Part shown: positions 1 through 8,242 of the stretch, piece after piece
How the letters are laid out: the number at the start of each line of letters is the position of its first letter
How positions within the stretch are numbered: the stretch's first letter is position 1
DNA from: Mesorhizobium sp. M2E.F.Ca.ET.219.01.1.1
Lineage (GTDB): Bacteria > Pseudomonadota > Alphaproteobacteria > Rhizobiales > Rhizobiaceae
Direction of reading: 5' to 3'
Assembly (NCBI RefSeq): GCF_004016445.2
Contig: NZ_SADT02000001.1
Location: 1,221,630 to 1,285,629 of the forward strand
DNA length: 64,000 nt
The notes under the pieces: generated by a model
What the model was told of the DNA's origin: nothing
What the model saw: only the letters and a program-made list of their open reading frames with translations
The model's database searches: none
Position numbers and translations under genes: made by a program

Positions 1-273
1 CGCCCCTCGGGCCGGCTGATCGTCGTCGACTTCGCGCCGCATAATCTCGAGTTCCTGCGCGACCAGCACGCCCATATGCGGCTCGGCTTCTCCGACAGGC
101 AGATGTCCGACTGGTTCGCCGAGGCCGGCCTCGACCTGGAGGACAGCCAGGAATTCGAGCCGCGCGGCGGCAATGAGGCAAGGCTCACCGTAAAACTCTG
201 GCTCGGCCGCGACCGCCGCCTGCAGATCGCCGATCCGTCCAACGATTCCTTGCCAGTGAGGGAAACAGCCTGA
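1..273 (+). CDS. ArsR-type regulator / SAM methyltransferase, 3' end only
   Basis: This is the C-terminal end (about 90 residues) of a protein whose start lies before the window; the reading frame is open from base 1 to the TGA at 271-273. The visible part reads like the last strands of a class I methyltransferase (RLIVVDFAPHN, then a helix, then a strand ending in KLWLG). In rhizobia the gene directly upstream of metF is usually an ArsR-family HTH protein fused to a SAM-dependent methyltransferase, and its stop overlapping the metF start by one base fits that arrangement. The HTH part is outside the window, so the regulator assignment is inference from context. Confidence 0.6.
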   Translation, partial: RPSGRLIVVDFAPHNLEFLRDQHAHMRLGFSDRQMSDWFAEAGLDLEDSQEFEPRGGNEARLTVKLWLGRDRRLQIADPSNDSLPVRETA

Positions 274-1193
274 TGAACCAGTTCCGCTTTTCCCGCCGCC
301 CCGACATCGGCGACAAGGTCCGGGTGTCGTTCGAGTTCTTCCCGCCGAAGAATGACGAGATGGAAGCAAGGTTGTGGGATACGGTCACCCGGCTGGAGCC
401 GCTCAAGCCGAAATTCGTCTCCGTGACCTATGGCGCCGGCGGCTCGACCCGCGAGCGCACGGCGCGCACGGTCAAGCGCATCCTCAACGAGACGTCGCTG
501 ACGCCGGCGGCGCATATGACCTGCGTCGACGCGGCGCGTGACCAGGTCGACGCCGTCATCCGGGAATTCGTCGACTTTGGCGTCACCCGTTTCGTCGCGC
601 TGCGCGGCGATCCGGCCGCAGGCGTCGGGACCGTCTACAGGCCGCATCCGGACGGCTACGCCAACGGCGCCGAACTGGTCGGCGCGCTGAAGAGCGTCGG
701 CGATTTCGACATCTCGGTCTCGGCCTATCCGGAAAAGCATCCGGAGAGCCCGGATTTCGCCACCGACATCGACATGCTGAAGCGCAAGGTCGACAATGGC
801 GCGACGCGGGCGATCACCCAGTTCTTCTTCGACAACGACCTTTATGAGCGCTATGTCGAGCGGGCGCGCCGCGCCGGCATCTACATCCCGATCGTGCCCG
901 GCATCCTGCCGGTGCATAATTTCACGCAGGTCGCCAATTTCTCGTCGCGCTGCGGGGCGCTGGTGCCGGCATGGCTGGCCGAGCGTTTCGAGGGGCTGGA
1001 GAACGACCCGCAGACGCATGCGCTGGTCGCCTCGGCCGTGGCGGCCGAGCAGGTGCTCGACCTTGTCGAGCGCGGCGTCGGCGACTTCCATTTCTACACG
1101 ATGAACCGTGCCGACCTCGTCTTTGCCGTCTGCCACATGATCGGCATCCGTTCGCATGAGGCGGAGGCGGCGGCTGGTTCGGCCGCGGCATGA
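273..1193 (+). CDS. metF: methylenetetrahydrofolate reductase
   Basis: Reduces 5,10-methylene-THF to 5-methyl-THF with FAD and NAD(P)H, supplying the methyl group for methionine synthesis in the cytosol. The 306-residue protein has the family hallmarks: SFEFFPPK at residues 19-26 with the catalytic Glu at 21, VTYGAGGSTRERT at about 51-63, LRGDP at about 110-114, and a C-terminal QFFFDN/GI.P half-barrel. The length is normal for bacterial MetF. It starts inside the stop of the upstream regulator/methyltransferase gene, so the two are probably translationally coupled. A strong hairpin follows it. No methionine synthase gene is in the window. Confidence 0.96.
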   Translation: MNQFRFSRRPDIGDKVRVSFEFFPPKNDEMEARLWDTVTRLEPLKPKFVSVTYGAGGSTRERTARTVKRILNETSLTPAAHMTCVDAARDQVDAVIREFVDFGVTRFVALRGDPAAGVGTVYRPHPDGYANGAELVGALKSVGDFDISVSAYPEKHPESPDFATDIDMLKRKVDNGATRAITQFFFDNDLYERYVERARRAGIYIPIVPGILPVHNFTQVANFSSRCGALVPAWLAERFEGLENDPQTHALVASAVAAEQVLDLVERGVGDFHFYTMNRADLVFAVCHMIGIRSHEAEAAAGSAAA

Positions 1194-1225
1194 GGCAGGC
1201 TGCGAGCGAGGTCAGGCTGTGATGG

Positions 1226-1253
1226 AAAAGGCCGGCTTAGAACCCGGCCTTTT
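1226..1253. terminator. terminator hairpin after metF
   Basis: Perfect 10-bp stem AAAAGGCCGG / CCGGCCTTTT with an 8-base loop, 32 bases after the metF stop. The A-run on one side and T-run on the other make it usable in both directions, so it can also end transcription of the small leftward gene at 1301-1387. Confidence 0.8.
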
Positions 1254-1300
1254 CGAACTGTTGGACTACTCTCGGTGCTGGTCTTCCCGGCTTTGGCGGG

Positions 1301-1387
1301 TCAGGGAAGAACGCCTATGATAAGGGCACCGATGAATGCGAATGCGGCACAAATCATCAAAGCGTTGATTGGCCTCGTCAGTCCCAT
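1301..1387 (-). CDS. candidate 28-aa single-pass membrane peptide
   Basis: A 28-codon frame beginning MGLTRPIN, then an almost entirely hydrophobic stretch (LMICAAFAFIGALIIGV) and a stop. It looks like one transmembrane helix with a short Arg-containing N-terminus. On the minus strand an AGGAGG Shine-Dalgarno (1395-1400) sits 7 bases before the ATG. About 30-55 bases further upstream, TTGCCT (1441-1446) and TAGACT (1419-1424) are spaced 16 bases apart like a sigma70-type promoter. A terminator hairpin (1226-1253) lies downstream. I do not know its function. It could be a chance frame, but the combination of start signals and hydrophobicity argues for a real small protein. Confidence 0.55.
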   Translation of the reverse strand: MGLTRPINALMICAAFAFIGALIIGVLP

Positions 1388-1580
1388 GCCATAGCCTCCT
1401 CTTCAGAGCTATGGCAGGAGTCTAGGGTCATTTGTGCCACAGGCAAGCGGAAAACGTGCTGCATTGCGACATGATTGTGGAATTTGCGACTTCGAATTTG
1501 CCGTTAGCCGTTGAAACTCTTCGGCAAAAGCCGGCTCCGCGGTTGTGAATAAATTGTGGCGGTGATGTGGCATGACACCG

Positions 1581-2501
1581 CTACCATCGGCCGAACAGCC
1601 GTCCGTCGATGGTGATCAAGCCGAGTCCGATCAGCGCCATGCCACAGATTTCGAACAGCGCAAGCCGTTCGCCAAGGAAGAGAAAGCCGAGCAGAACCGC
1701 GCTGACCGGCACGATCAAGGTGACCAGCGAGGCATTGGTGGCGCCGGCCGAGGCGACGAGGTTGAAATACAGGATATACGCGAAGGCGGTGGACAGCAGC
1801 GCCAGCCCCAGCACCGCGGCCCAGACCGGCGGCGAGGCCGAGAACAAGCCCGTCGGCCCATAGGCAATGAGCACGATAGGGATCATGATGATGGTCGAGG
1901 CGGTCAGTTGCCCGGTTGCGATGACCGGCGAGGGCACGCCCTTGAAGCGGCGCGCGATCATCAAGGCGATCGCATAGGACACCGAGGCGCCGATCAGCGC
2001 GAACTTGGCCCAGACCGGCCCGCCCAGCCCGGCAAGCAGGCCCGGGCCGATCATCACCGCGGTGCCGGCTACGCCAAGCGCGATGCCGGCCAGCTTGTTC
2101 CAGGACAGCTTCTCGTCGGTTGTGAGCGCATTGGCGAGCACCAGCGTCCAGAACGGCGTCGTGGCGTTGAGCACCGAGGCGACGCCGGCGCCGAGCTCAG
2201 TCTGGCCGGCGAAGATCAGCGAGAAGGGCACGACATTGTTGGTGAGCGCCAGCAGGAAGAACAGGCCGGCATGCGGGAAGGCGAGACGAAAGGATGGGCC
2301 GCGGATCGCCAGATAGAGCTGGAGTGCTGCCGCTGCGATGGCGACGCGGAACAGCACCAGCGCCAGAGGATGGATCTCTGCCACGGCAATGCGGGCAAAG
2401 AAGAACGAGCCGCCCCAGATCGCGCCGAGCAGGAGAAGCTGCGCCCAATCCTTGAGCGTCATCGGTCCGCGCGTTGGCGCGGCGGCGGCCGTAATCGACA
2501 T
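1581..2501 (-). CDS. EamA/DMT-family transporter
   Basis: A 306-residue inner-membrane protein with about ten predicted transmembrane helices arranged as two EamA repeats; the first repeat begins LLLLGAIWGGSFFFARIAV and the second starts around SYAIALMIARRFKG. The family (RhaT/YdcZ type, drug/metabolite superfamily) exports or imports small metabolites; the substrate cannot be read from the sequence. I place the start at the ATG reading MSITAAAAPTRG because GGGGAGGAAAGAC lies directly before it; a longer frame begins 13 codons upstream without such a site. It is divergent from the decarboxylase gene at 2711. Confidence 0.88.
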   Translation of the reverse strand: MSITAAAAPTRGPMTLKDWAQLLLLGAIWGGSFFFARIAVAEIHPLALVLFRVAIAAAALQLYLAIRGPSFRLAFPHAGLFFLLALTNNVVPFSLIFAGQTELGAGVASVLNATTPFWTLVLANALTTDEKLSWNKLAGIALGVAGTAVMIGPGLLAGLGGPVWAKFALIGASVSYAIALMIARRFKGVPSPVIATGQLTASTIIMIPIVLIAYGPTGLFSASPPVWAAVLGLALLSTAFAYILYFNLVASAGATNASLVTLIVPVSAVLLGFLFLGERLALFEICGMALIGLGLITIDGRLFGRW

Positions 2502-2710
2502 GTCTTTCCTCCCCAGGCTGATCGCAATCTCAGCCTTCACACCTCACCAACCGATAATGCGTTCGCAGGCAAGGGCCACCCGAAACCTGACTGGTGGTTT
2601 AGCGTTGGCAAAATGTGCAGCCGGCCGCTCCGGGTCGCCAGACACAGAACTGTTTTCTTTGGCGGCTAGCTAGGATTAATTGTGCGCGCTCCAGACCTGA
2701 GGATTCGTCC

Positions 2711-3931
2711 ATGCAGCGATTCGAAAATGCCCGTGACGCGGCACTGGCGCTTCGTCCCGACGATCCGGTCTACTGTTTTCGCCCGCAGGTGCTGAAGGCG
2801 GATGCGCTGCAGTTCATGGGCATGTTTCCCGGCAAGACCGCTTATGCGGTGAAGACCAATGGCGAGCAGATCGTGCTGAGGACGCTGGTGGAAGCCGGCG
2901 TCAGCACTTTCGACGTCGCCTCGCCGGGAGAGTTCGCCGCCGTGCGCGCGGTCTCGGCGGATGCCGAGATGCTCTACATGCACCCGGTCAAGGCGCAGTC
3001 GGACATCAAGCTGGCGCTGGAGAAATACGGCATCCGGGTGATCTCGCTCGACCATGAGGACGAGATCACCAAGCTGACGCGCGTGGTGCGGGCGCTCGAT
3101 ATCGACCCGGGCGCCATCACCGTCTTCGTGCGCATCCAGACCAAGGGTCATGCGGCTTACGAATTGTCGAAGAAATTCGGCGCCGGGCCGGCCAACGCGG
3201 TCGAGCTTGCCGAGCGCCTCAACCGCACCGGCTACAAAGTGGGGCTCTGCTTCCATGTCGGCAGCCAGATCGAGGATCCCGACACCTATGAGCGAGCGCT
3301 CGCTTCGGCCGACTGGGTGCGCAACCGCCTGACCTTCGACATCGCCGGGCTCGATGTCGGCGGCGGCTTCCCCGCTGAATACGGCCACGATCCGAACCGC
3401 AAGCTGGTCGAGATGCCGTCGCTCGGCCAGCTGATGTCGCGGCTTGCCGGCGACCTGAAGGAGTACCAGTTCGACCAGATGCCGCTGGTGGCGGAGCCCG
3501 GCCGCGTGATCGTGGCGCGCTGCCTATCGCTGATCGTGCGGGTGCTGCTGCGCAAGGGCAAGCGGCTCTACATCAATGACGGCATCTGGGCATCGCTGTC
3601 GGATTCATGGACCGGCAAGATCACGTTGCCGGCCCGATTCATCCCGGATCCGGCGATCCGCACGCGCAATGGCGCGGAAAAAAACATCGTGCCGTTCAAG
3701 GTCTGCGGCGCAACCTGCGATTCCGTCGACATCCTGTCCAGGCCATTCTGGCTGCCGGAAACGGTCGACACCGGCGACTGGATCGAGATCGGCCATATCG
3801 GCGCCTACTCACTGTCGCTGAGAACCCGCTTCAACGGTTTCTTCCCCGACACCTTCGTGGAAGTGACGACGCCGTTCGACGAGGGCGACGCGCCGCAGGG
3901 GTTCGCGAGTTTGGAGACGATGGCGGATTAG
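2711..3931 (+). CDS. type III PLP-dependent decarboxylase (ornithine/lysine/DAP decarboxylase family)
   Basis: A cytosolic alanine-racemase-fold decarboxylase of about 406 residues. Visible family features are AYAVKTN with the PLP lysine at residue 48, HVGSQ at about 181-185, the phosphate-binding DVGGGFP at about 214-220, EPGR at about 261-264, and CGATCDS at about 331-337, which carries the active-site Cys contributed across the dimer. This pattern fits ornithine/lysine decarboxylases that make putrescine or cadaverine, but diaminopimelate decarboxylase-like substrates cannot be excluded. The chosen ATG follows GAGGATTCGTCC; a longer frame upstream has no ribosome site and odd composition. 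It ends in a repeat-rich convergent junction. Confidence 0.88.
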   Translation: MQRFENARDAALALRPDDPVYCFRPQVLKADALQFMGMFPGKTAYAVKTNGEQIVLRTLVEAGVSTFDVASPGEFAAVRAVSADAEMLYMHPVKAQSDIKLALEKYGIRVISLDHEDEITKLTRVVRALDIDPGAITVFVRIQTKGHAAYELSKKFGAGPANAVELAERLNRTGYKVGLCFHVGSQIEDPDTYERALASADWVRNRLTFDIAGLDVGGGFPAEYGHDPNRKLVEMPSLGQLMSRLAGDLKEYQFDQMPLVAEPGRVIVARCLSLIVRVLLRKGKRLYINDGIWASLSDSWTGKITLPARFIPDPAIRTRNGAEKNIVPFKVCGATCDSVDILSRPFWLPETVDTGDWIEIGHIGAYSLSLRTRFNGFFPDTFVEVTTPFDEGDAPQGFASLETMAD

Positions 3932-4051
<120 letters not shown>

Positions 4052-4055
4052 TCCT

Positions 4056-4781
4056 TTACGCCACGCCACCGCCGGCCTGGATGTTTTCGCCGGTCAGCCA
4101 GCGCGCTTCATCGCTGGCCAGGAAGACGGCGACATCGGCAACGTCGCGCGGGGCACCGATCCGGCCGAACGGCGACATGCCGGCGGCCACGGCGCGATCG
4201 CGCTCCGGCAACAGATCGGTATCGGTGAAGCCTGGCGACAGCGCGTTCACGGTGACGCCTCGCGGTCCCAACTCGCGCGAGAGCACGAACTGTTCGACCG
4301 CGCCCTTGCTGCCGAGATAAAGCGCCGTCTGGGTGAAGAACATCTTGGTGCCGCCGGTCGAGACGGCGATGATGCGACCACCGTCGCGGACACGTTTGGC
4401 CGCCTCTTGAAGCGTGAAGAACGTCCCTCTGGCGTTGGTGCCGAAGACCAGGTCGAAATCGGCCTCGGTCGCTTCAATGAGCGGCTTGATGACGGCGACG
4501 CCGACATTGGCGACCACGATGTCGATCTTGCCCAGCCGGCGCTCGGTCTCGTCGAAGAGGCGGCGAACATCGGCGAGAACGGAAATGTCGGCTTGTATGG
4601 CAACCGCCTTGCCGCCTTTGTCGGTGATGGCGGCCACCACCTCATCCGCCGCCTTGTTGTTGCCGACATAGTTGACGACGACGGCCGCGCCCTTGGCTGC
4701 GAGTCCTTCGGCGATGGCGCGGCCAATGCCGCGCGAGCTGCCGGTTACAATTGCGGTTTTGCCTTGCAGTGATTGAGACAT
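4056..4781 (-). CDS. SDR-family oxidoreductase
   Basis: A 241-residue classical short-chain dehydrogenase/reductase with a Rossmann fold. It has the cofactor motif TGSSRGIG at residues 13-20, a NVG in place of the usual NAG, Ser in AVSTGG, the catalytic YLGSK (Y-x3-K), and the C-terminal LTGENIQAGGG typical of FabG-like members. It is NAD(P)H dependent; the substrate is unknown. It is divergent from the LysR gene at 4903, so that regulator probably controls it. It is bracketed, together with the LysR gene, by two related heptamer repeat elements. Confidence 0.9.
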   Translation of the reverse strand: MSQSLQGKTAIVTGSSRGIGRAIAEGLAAKGAAVVVNYVGNNKAADEVVAAITDKGGKAVAIQADISVLADVRRLFDETERRLGKIDIVVANVGVAVIKPLIEATEADFDLVFGTNARGTFFTLQEAAKRVRDGGRIIAVSTGGTKMFFTQTALYLGSKGAVEQFVLSRELGPRGVTVNALSPGFTDTDLLPERDRAVAAGMSPFGRIGAPRDVADVAVFLASDEARWLTGENIQAGGGVA

Positions 4782-4902
4782 GATCGATTTCCTTCACCTT
4801 CGCCGGTTGTCCGTAGCGTGGCCGTTGGGTGAGAAATAGCGACCTGCAATCGATTGGATAATGACCTACTATCTGACTGGTCTATTAATCGCAGGATACA
4901 CA

Positions 4903-5802
4903 ATGCGCGGCTCTGAATTCGCTGAGTTGAAGGCATTTTCGGCAATCGTCGAAGAGGGCAGCTTCGTTAGCGCCGCCGCGCGGCTGCGGGTGTCGCCGCC
5001 CGCACTCAGCCAGACGATCCGTCGGTTGGAGGCGCGTCTCGGCGCCAGGTTGCTCAATCGCACCACGCGCAGCGTCTCGCCAACCGCAGCCGGCGAAACC
5101 CTGTTTGCCCGACTCGCGCTGGTGTTCGGCGAGCTGGAGGGCGCCCTTGCTGAAGTCCAGGCCGGGCGCGATCAGCCTGCGGGCGCGCTCCGTATCAATG
5201 TCCCGCGCGTCGCGGCGATGCGGTTTGTCGCACCAATCCTTGGCGATTTCCAGGTCGCTTATCCCGATATCGCTCTGACGGTCATCGTCGACGAGGTGCT
5301 GACCGATATCGTCGAAGGTCGATTCGATGCCGGTATCCGGCTCGGCGAACGGCTGGAACAGGACATGGTCGCGGTCAAACTCAGCGACGAACTGCAAATG
5401 GCAGCGGTTGCCGCTCCGGCCTATCTCGAAGGGCGTTCAATTCCACGCCACCCGCAGGATTTGCACCAGCATCGCTGCATCAATTTCCAATGGCCGGGCG
5501 GTGGTAATATCTACCGGTGAGAGTTCTCTCGCGGCAGGCGCTCGCTGGAAATCGCCGTCCAGGGCAGCCTTGTTGTGAACGACACGGAACTGATGCTCAA
5601 CGCGGCGCTCGGGGGAGCGGGCGTGGCCTACATGATCGACTATCAAGTCCAGCCATGGATCGAGCAAGGCCGGTTAGTCCGATTTCTCGAAACGTGGTCG
5701 CCGAGCTTTCCGGGTTTTTATCTTTATCATCCAAGCCGGCGGCATGTGCCGCCAGCGTTGCGCGCATTCATAGATTTCGTACTGAGGAAGAGTAGGGAGT
5801 AG
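4903..5802 (+). pseudogene. LysR-family regulator interrupted by an in-frame TGA
   Basis: The frame from 4903 encodes a LysR winged HTH (AFSAIVEEGSFVSAAARL, then SQTIRRLEARLGARLLNRTT) and most of a LysR substrate-binding domain, but meets TGA at 5518-5520 after 205 codons. The same frame, with no shift, continues at once with EFSRGRRSLEIAVQG, NDTELMLNAALGGAGVAYM and runs to 5802, giving the usual LysR length of about 299 residues. Homologues generally have Trp here (YRWEF), so TGG to TGA is the simplest explanation. Either the gene is a recent pseudogene or a truncated protein with only part of the effector domain is made. An ATG at 4861 is possible but 4903 matches the family start. Confidence 0.8.
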
Positions 5803-5855
5803 GGAGCGTTGTCTCCGACACGCCCTCACTACTCACTACTGGTTATTCGCTCTTC
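5786..5855. repeat. second AGTAGGG-type repeat at a convergent gene junction
   Basis: GAAGAGTAGGGAGTAGGGAG overlaps the LysR stop and is answered by CTCACTACTCACTACT and GCTCTTC near 5825-5855, an imperfect inverted repeat lying between convergent ends. It shares the AGTAGG unit with the element at 3932-4051 and probably acts as a bidirectional terminator. Confidence 0.65.
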
Positions 5856-7034
5856 TTACAGCTTGGCCAGCAGCTCCGGCGTCGGCCAGCCATCTACCGG
5901 CAGGCCAAGCCGCATCTGCTCCTTGCGGATCGCTTCGCGCGTGTTGGTGCCGAGGATGCCATCGACCGTGCCGACGTCGTAGCCCTTGGCTTCGAGCTTG
6001 GTCTGCAGCGCCTTCATCTGGTCGCCGCTCAGGCCCTGCTCGGGCGTGCGCGGGTCGAATTGCGGCGCGCCGGCAAACCGCGTCGCCATGACCGCCGCGG
6101 TGAGCGCATAGGTGAAGGACTGGTTCCATTCCAGATAGACGTCGAAATTGTCATAGGTGAGGAAGGCCGGACCCTTGCGGCCCATCGGCAGCGCTAGGCC
6201 GGCTTTCAGACCATTGTCGATGAGCGGGTTGCCGTTGGGTTCGGTGACACCCCACTCAGCCCATTGTGACAGCGGCAGCTTGTTGGCGCGGCCGGTCTGG
6301 TCCCATGGCATTTCGTCGGGGACGCGCACTTCCTGGACCCAGGGCTGGTCGCGCTTCCAGCCGCGCGACTGGATCTTGCTAGCGGTCGTCATGATGACGT
6401 CGGGCACGCTGTTCCTGAGGTCGACCTTGCCGTCGCCGTCGCCATCGACGCCATGCGCCAGATAGTCGGTCGGCAGGATCTGCGTCTGGCCGATCTCGCC
6501 GGCCCAAGCGCCCTTGACGTCGGCCGGCAGCACGCCGCGGTCGATGAGCGTCAAAAGAGGCACCAATTGCTGACGGAAGAGCTGCGGGCGCCGGCAGTCA
6601 TGCGAAAGCGTGACCAGCGCATTCAGCGTATGGAAGTCGCCCTGCACGGCGCCGAAGTCGGTCTCCAACCCCCAGAAGGCGGTGATGACGGCCGGCTGGA
6701 CGCCGAACTGCTTGTCGGCGCGGTCGAAGATTTCGGCATATTTCTTCAGGTTGGCCGCGCCCTGCTTCAGGCGGTAGGCCGAGATCATCCGGTTGGAGAA
6801 TTCGGTGAAAGTCTGGGTGAAGACGCCCTGGGCGCGGTCGCGCGCCAGCGCCCGTTCGTCAATCGTGGCGTCCTCCAGCGCGTCGAGCCCTACGGCGCCG
6901 ACGCCGGCCGCCTTGGCTTCGGCCGCTACGCCCTGTTTCCAGGCCTCGAAATCGCCGCCGCAGTCCTGTGCCGCGGCGGGCAATGCAAACACGCCGACAA
7001 ACAGCGCCGCCAGGATTTCAACGCGCAATCGCAT
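5856..7034 (-). CDS. lytic murein transglycosylase (MltB-type) with peptidoglycan-binding domain
   Basis: A secreted 392-residue enzyme that cleaves the MurNAc-GlcNAc bond forming 1,6-anhydroMurNAc. It begins with a signal peptide (MRLRVEILAALFVGVFALPAAAQ), followed by an SLT_2/MltB catalytic domain with the catalytic Glu in GLETDFGAVQG, the GEIGQTQILPTDY motif, and a C-terminal PG_binding_1 repeat (LQTKLEAKGYDVGTVDGILG). The chosen ATG follows GAAAGGAAAGCG; a 26-codon upstream extension would destroy the signal peptide position. It acts in the periplasm and stands next to a second cell-wall hydrolase. Confidence 0.93.
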   Translation of the reverse strand: MRLRVEILAALFVGVFALPAAAQDCGGDFEAWKQGVAAEAKAAGVGAVGLDALEDATIDERALARDRAQGVFTQTFTEFSNRMISAYRLKQGAANLKKYAEIFDRADKQFGVQPAVITAFWGLETDFGAVQGDFHTLNALVTLSHDCRRPQLFRQQLVPLLTLIDRGVLPADVKGAWAGEIGQTQILPTDYLAHGVDGDGDGKVDLRNSVPDVIMTTASKIQSRGWKRDQPWVQEVRVPDEMPWDQTGRANKLPLSQWAEWGVTEPNGNPLIDNGLKAGLALPMGRKGPAFLTYDNFDVYLEWNQSFTYALTAAVMATRFAGAPQFDPRTPEQGLSGDQMKALQTKLEAKGYDVGTVDGILGTNTREAIRKEQMRLGLPVDGWPTPELLAKL

Positions 7035-7216
7035 CGCTTTCCTTTCGAGACCAGCGCATGGCCCCATCGTGACCCCGGAACGGGCTCGGACAGGCGCATG
7101 CGGGGATTTCAAAGCTCAGGAGACGCCGGGCACTCGCACGAGTGCGCCGCTCCGGATTACCAGCGGTTGCATGTTTCGCCGCCCGCCGTGTCGAAAAGCA
7201 GGCGGGAAGGCCGATG

Positions 7217-8008
7217 TCAACGGGTGTTCTGCCGCAGCCACTTCTTCCAGGCGGCTTCCGAGCCGTTGAAGACGTTGATGTCGGACTTCCCGGTCATGCC
7301 GGGCACAATGCCGGTGCCGGTGTACTGCCAGAAGGTGAAGGGATGGCTGCCGTATTTCTCACGCGGGTGGCCTGCGACCGAGCGCAGCCAGTACGGATAG
7401 CCGCGGAAGGTCGCCAGTTGGTTGTCGTCGAAGAAGTCGAGCGAGGTGTAGATGATCGGCTTCTTGCCGTAATAGCGCTCGACCATTTGGAGGAAGACGG
7501 TCATTTCGCTGCGCACGGTGGCTGGATCGGGGCGCAGCCTGCAGGTCGGCGATTTGGGGTTCCATTCCATGTCGAGCACCGGCGGCATGGCCGACGGGTC
7601 TCTCGGGACATTGGCGATGAACCAGCGCGCCTGGGTCTCGGCCGGCGTGCAGAAATAGAAGAAATGATAGGCGGCGCGCGGAATTCCGGCAGCCTTCGTG
7701 CGCGTCCAGTGCTCGTTGAAATAGTCGTCGAAGCGGTCGCCGCCTTCCGTCGCCTTGATGAAGGCGAAGGAGATGCCGCTGGCCCTGGCCGCGGGCCAGT
7801 CGACCGAGGTCTGGTATTTGGAGACATCCGTGCCGTGGATGGCGTAGTTCCACGGCGCGCCGCTGTCCCATTCGTGCGGCTTGGAATCCTCGAATTTGGG
7901 CGCGCGCACGGCAACCGTCTGCGACGATGGCGACAACGGCGAAAGATCGTCGACGGTCGAGCAGGCGCCCAGCAGCGTCAGCATCAGGATGGCCGCAAGA
8001 CGGCGCAT
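7217..8008 (-). CDS. GH25 lysozyme-like muramidase, lipoprotein
   Basis: A 263-residue glycoside hydrolase family 25 protein. The N-terminus MRRLAAILMLTLLGACS carries a lipobox (LGAC), so it is predicted to be lipid-anchored. The GH25 barrel shows GTDVSKYQTSVDW (first catalytic Asp), FIKATEGGDRFDDYF, and VLDMEWNP (DxE catalytic pair). Family members hydrolyse the MurNAc-GlcNAc beta-1,4 bond. GGGGAATATC precedes the ATG. It lies in the same orientation as and upstream of the MltB-type gene, separated by 182 bases that include a GCACTCG/CGAGTGC palindrome near 7126-7145 and no gene. Confidence 0.92.
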   Translation of the reverse strand: MRRLAAILMLTLLGACSTVDDLSPLSPSSQTVAVRAPKFEDSKPHEWDSGAPWNYAIHGTDVSKYQTSVDWPAARASGISFAFIKATEGGDRFDDYFNEHWTRTKAAGIPRAAYHFFYFCTPAETQARWFIANVPRDPSAMPPVLDMEWNPKSPTCRLRPDPATVRSEMTVFLQMVERYYGKKPIIYTSLDFFDDNQLATFRGYPYWLRSVAGHPREKYGSHPFTFWQYTGTGIVPGMTGKSDINVFNGSEAAWKKWLRQNTR

Positions 8009-8242
8009 GATATTCCCCGAGCCGGGTTCAGCCGGCCGCTGATGGGTCCTTTAACGATGGTGGTCGCTAATCTGCGCCCCCCTGCCGGATGGATCGCCCC
8101 ACGAGATCATCCGTCTCCATCGTTGATCGCCGAACATGGTTGATAATCCATTGACGATGCTCGACGACACCGATGATTTTGCGGGAGCAATGGCGGCAAA
8201 TCGATGACATAAATCGAGCCGGCGAATCCAAAGGCGGAAAAG

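Noticed and set aside
1572..2669. 365-codon plus-strand frame opposite the EamA transporter gene
   Set aside because: Its product is rich in Arg, Asp, Glu, Gly and Gln without domains, as expected for the antisense of a GC-rich gene; the minus-strand frame is a clear membrane transporter.
8136..8207. 23-codon acidic frame before the serine hydrolase gene
   Set aside because: No Shine-Dalgarno, no hydrophobic or other recognisable character; likely chance.
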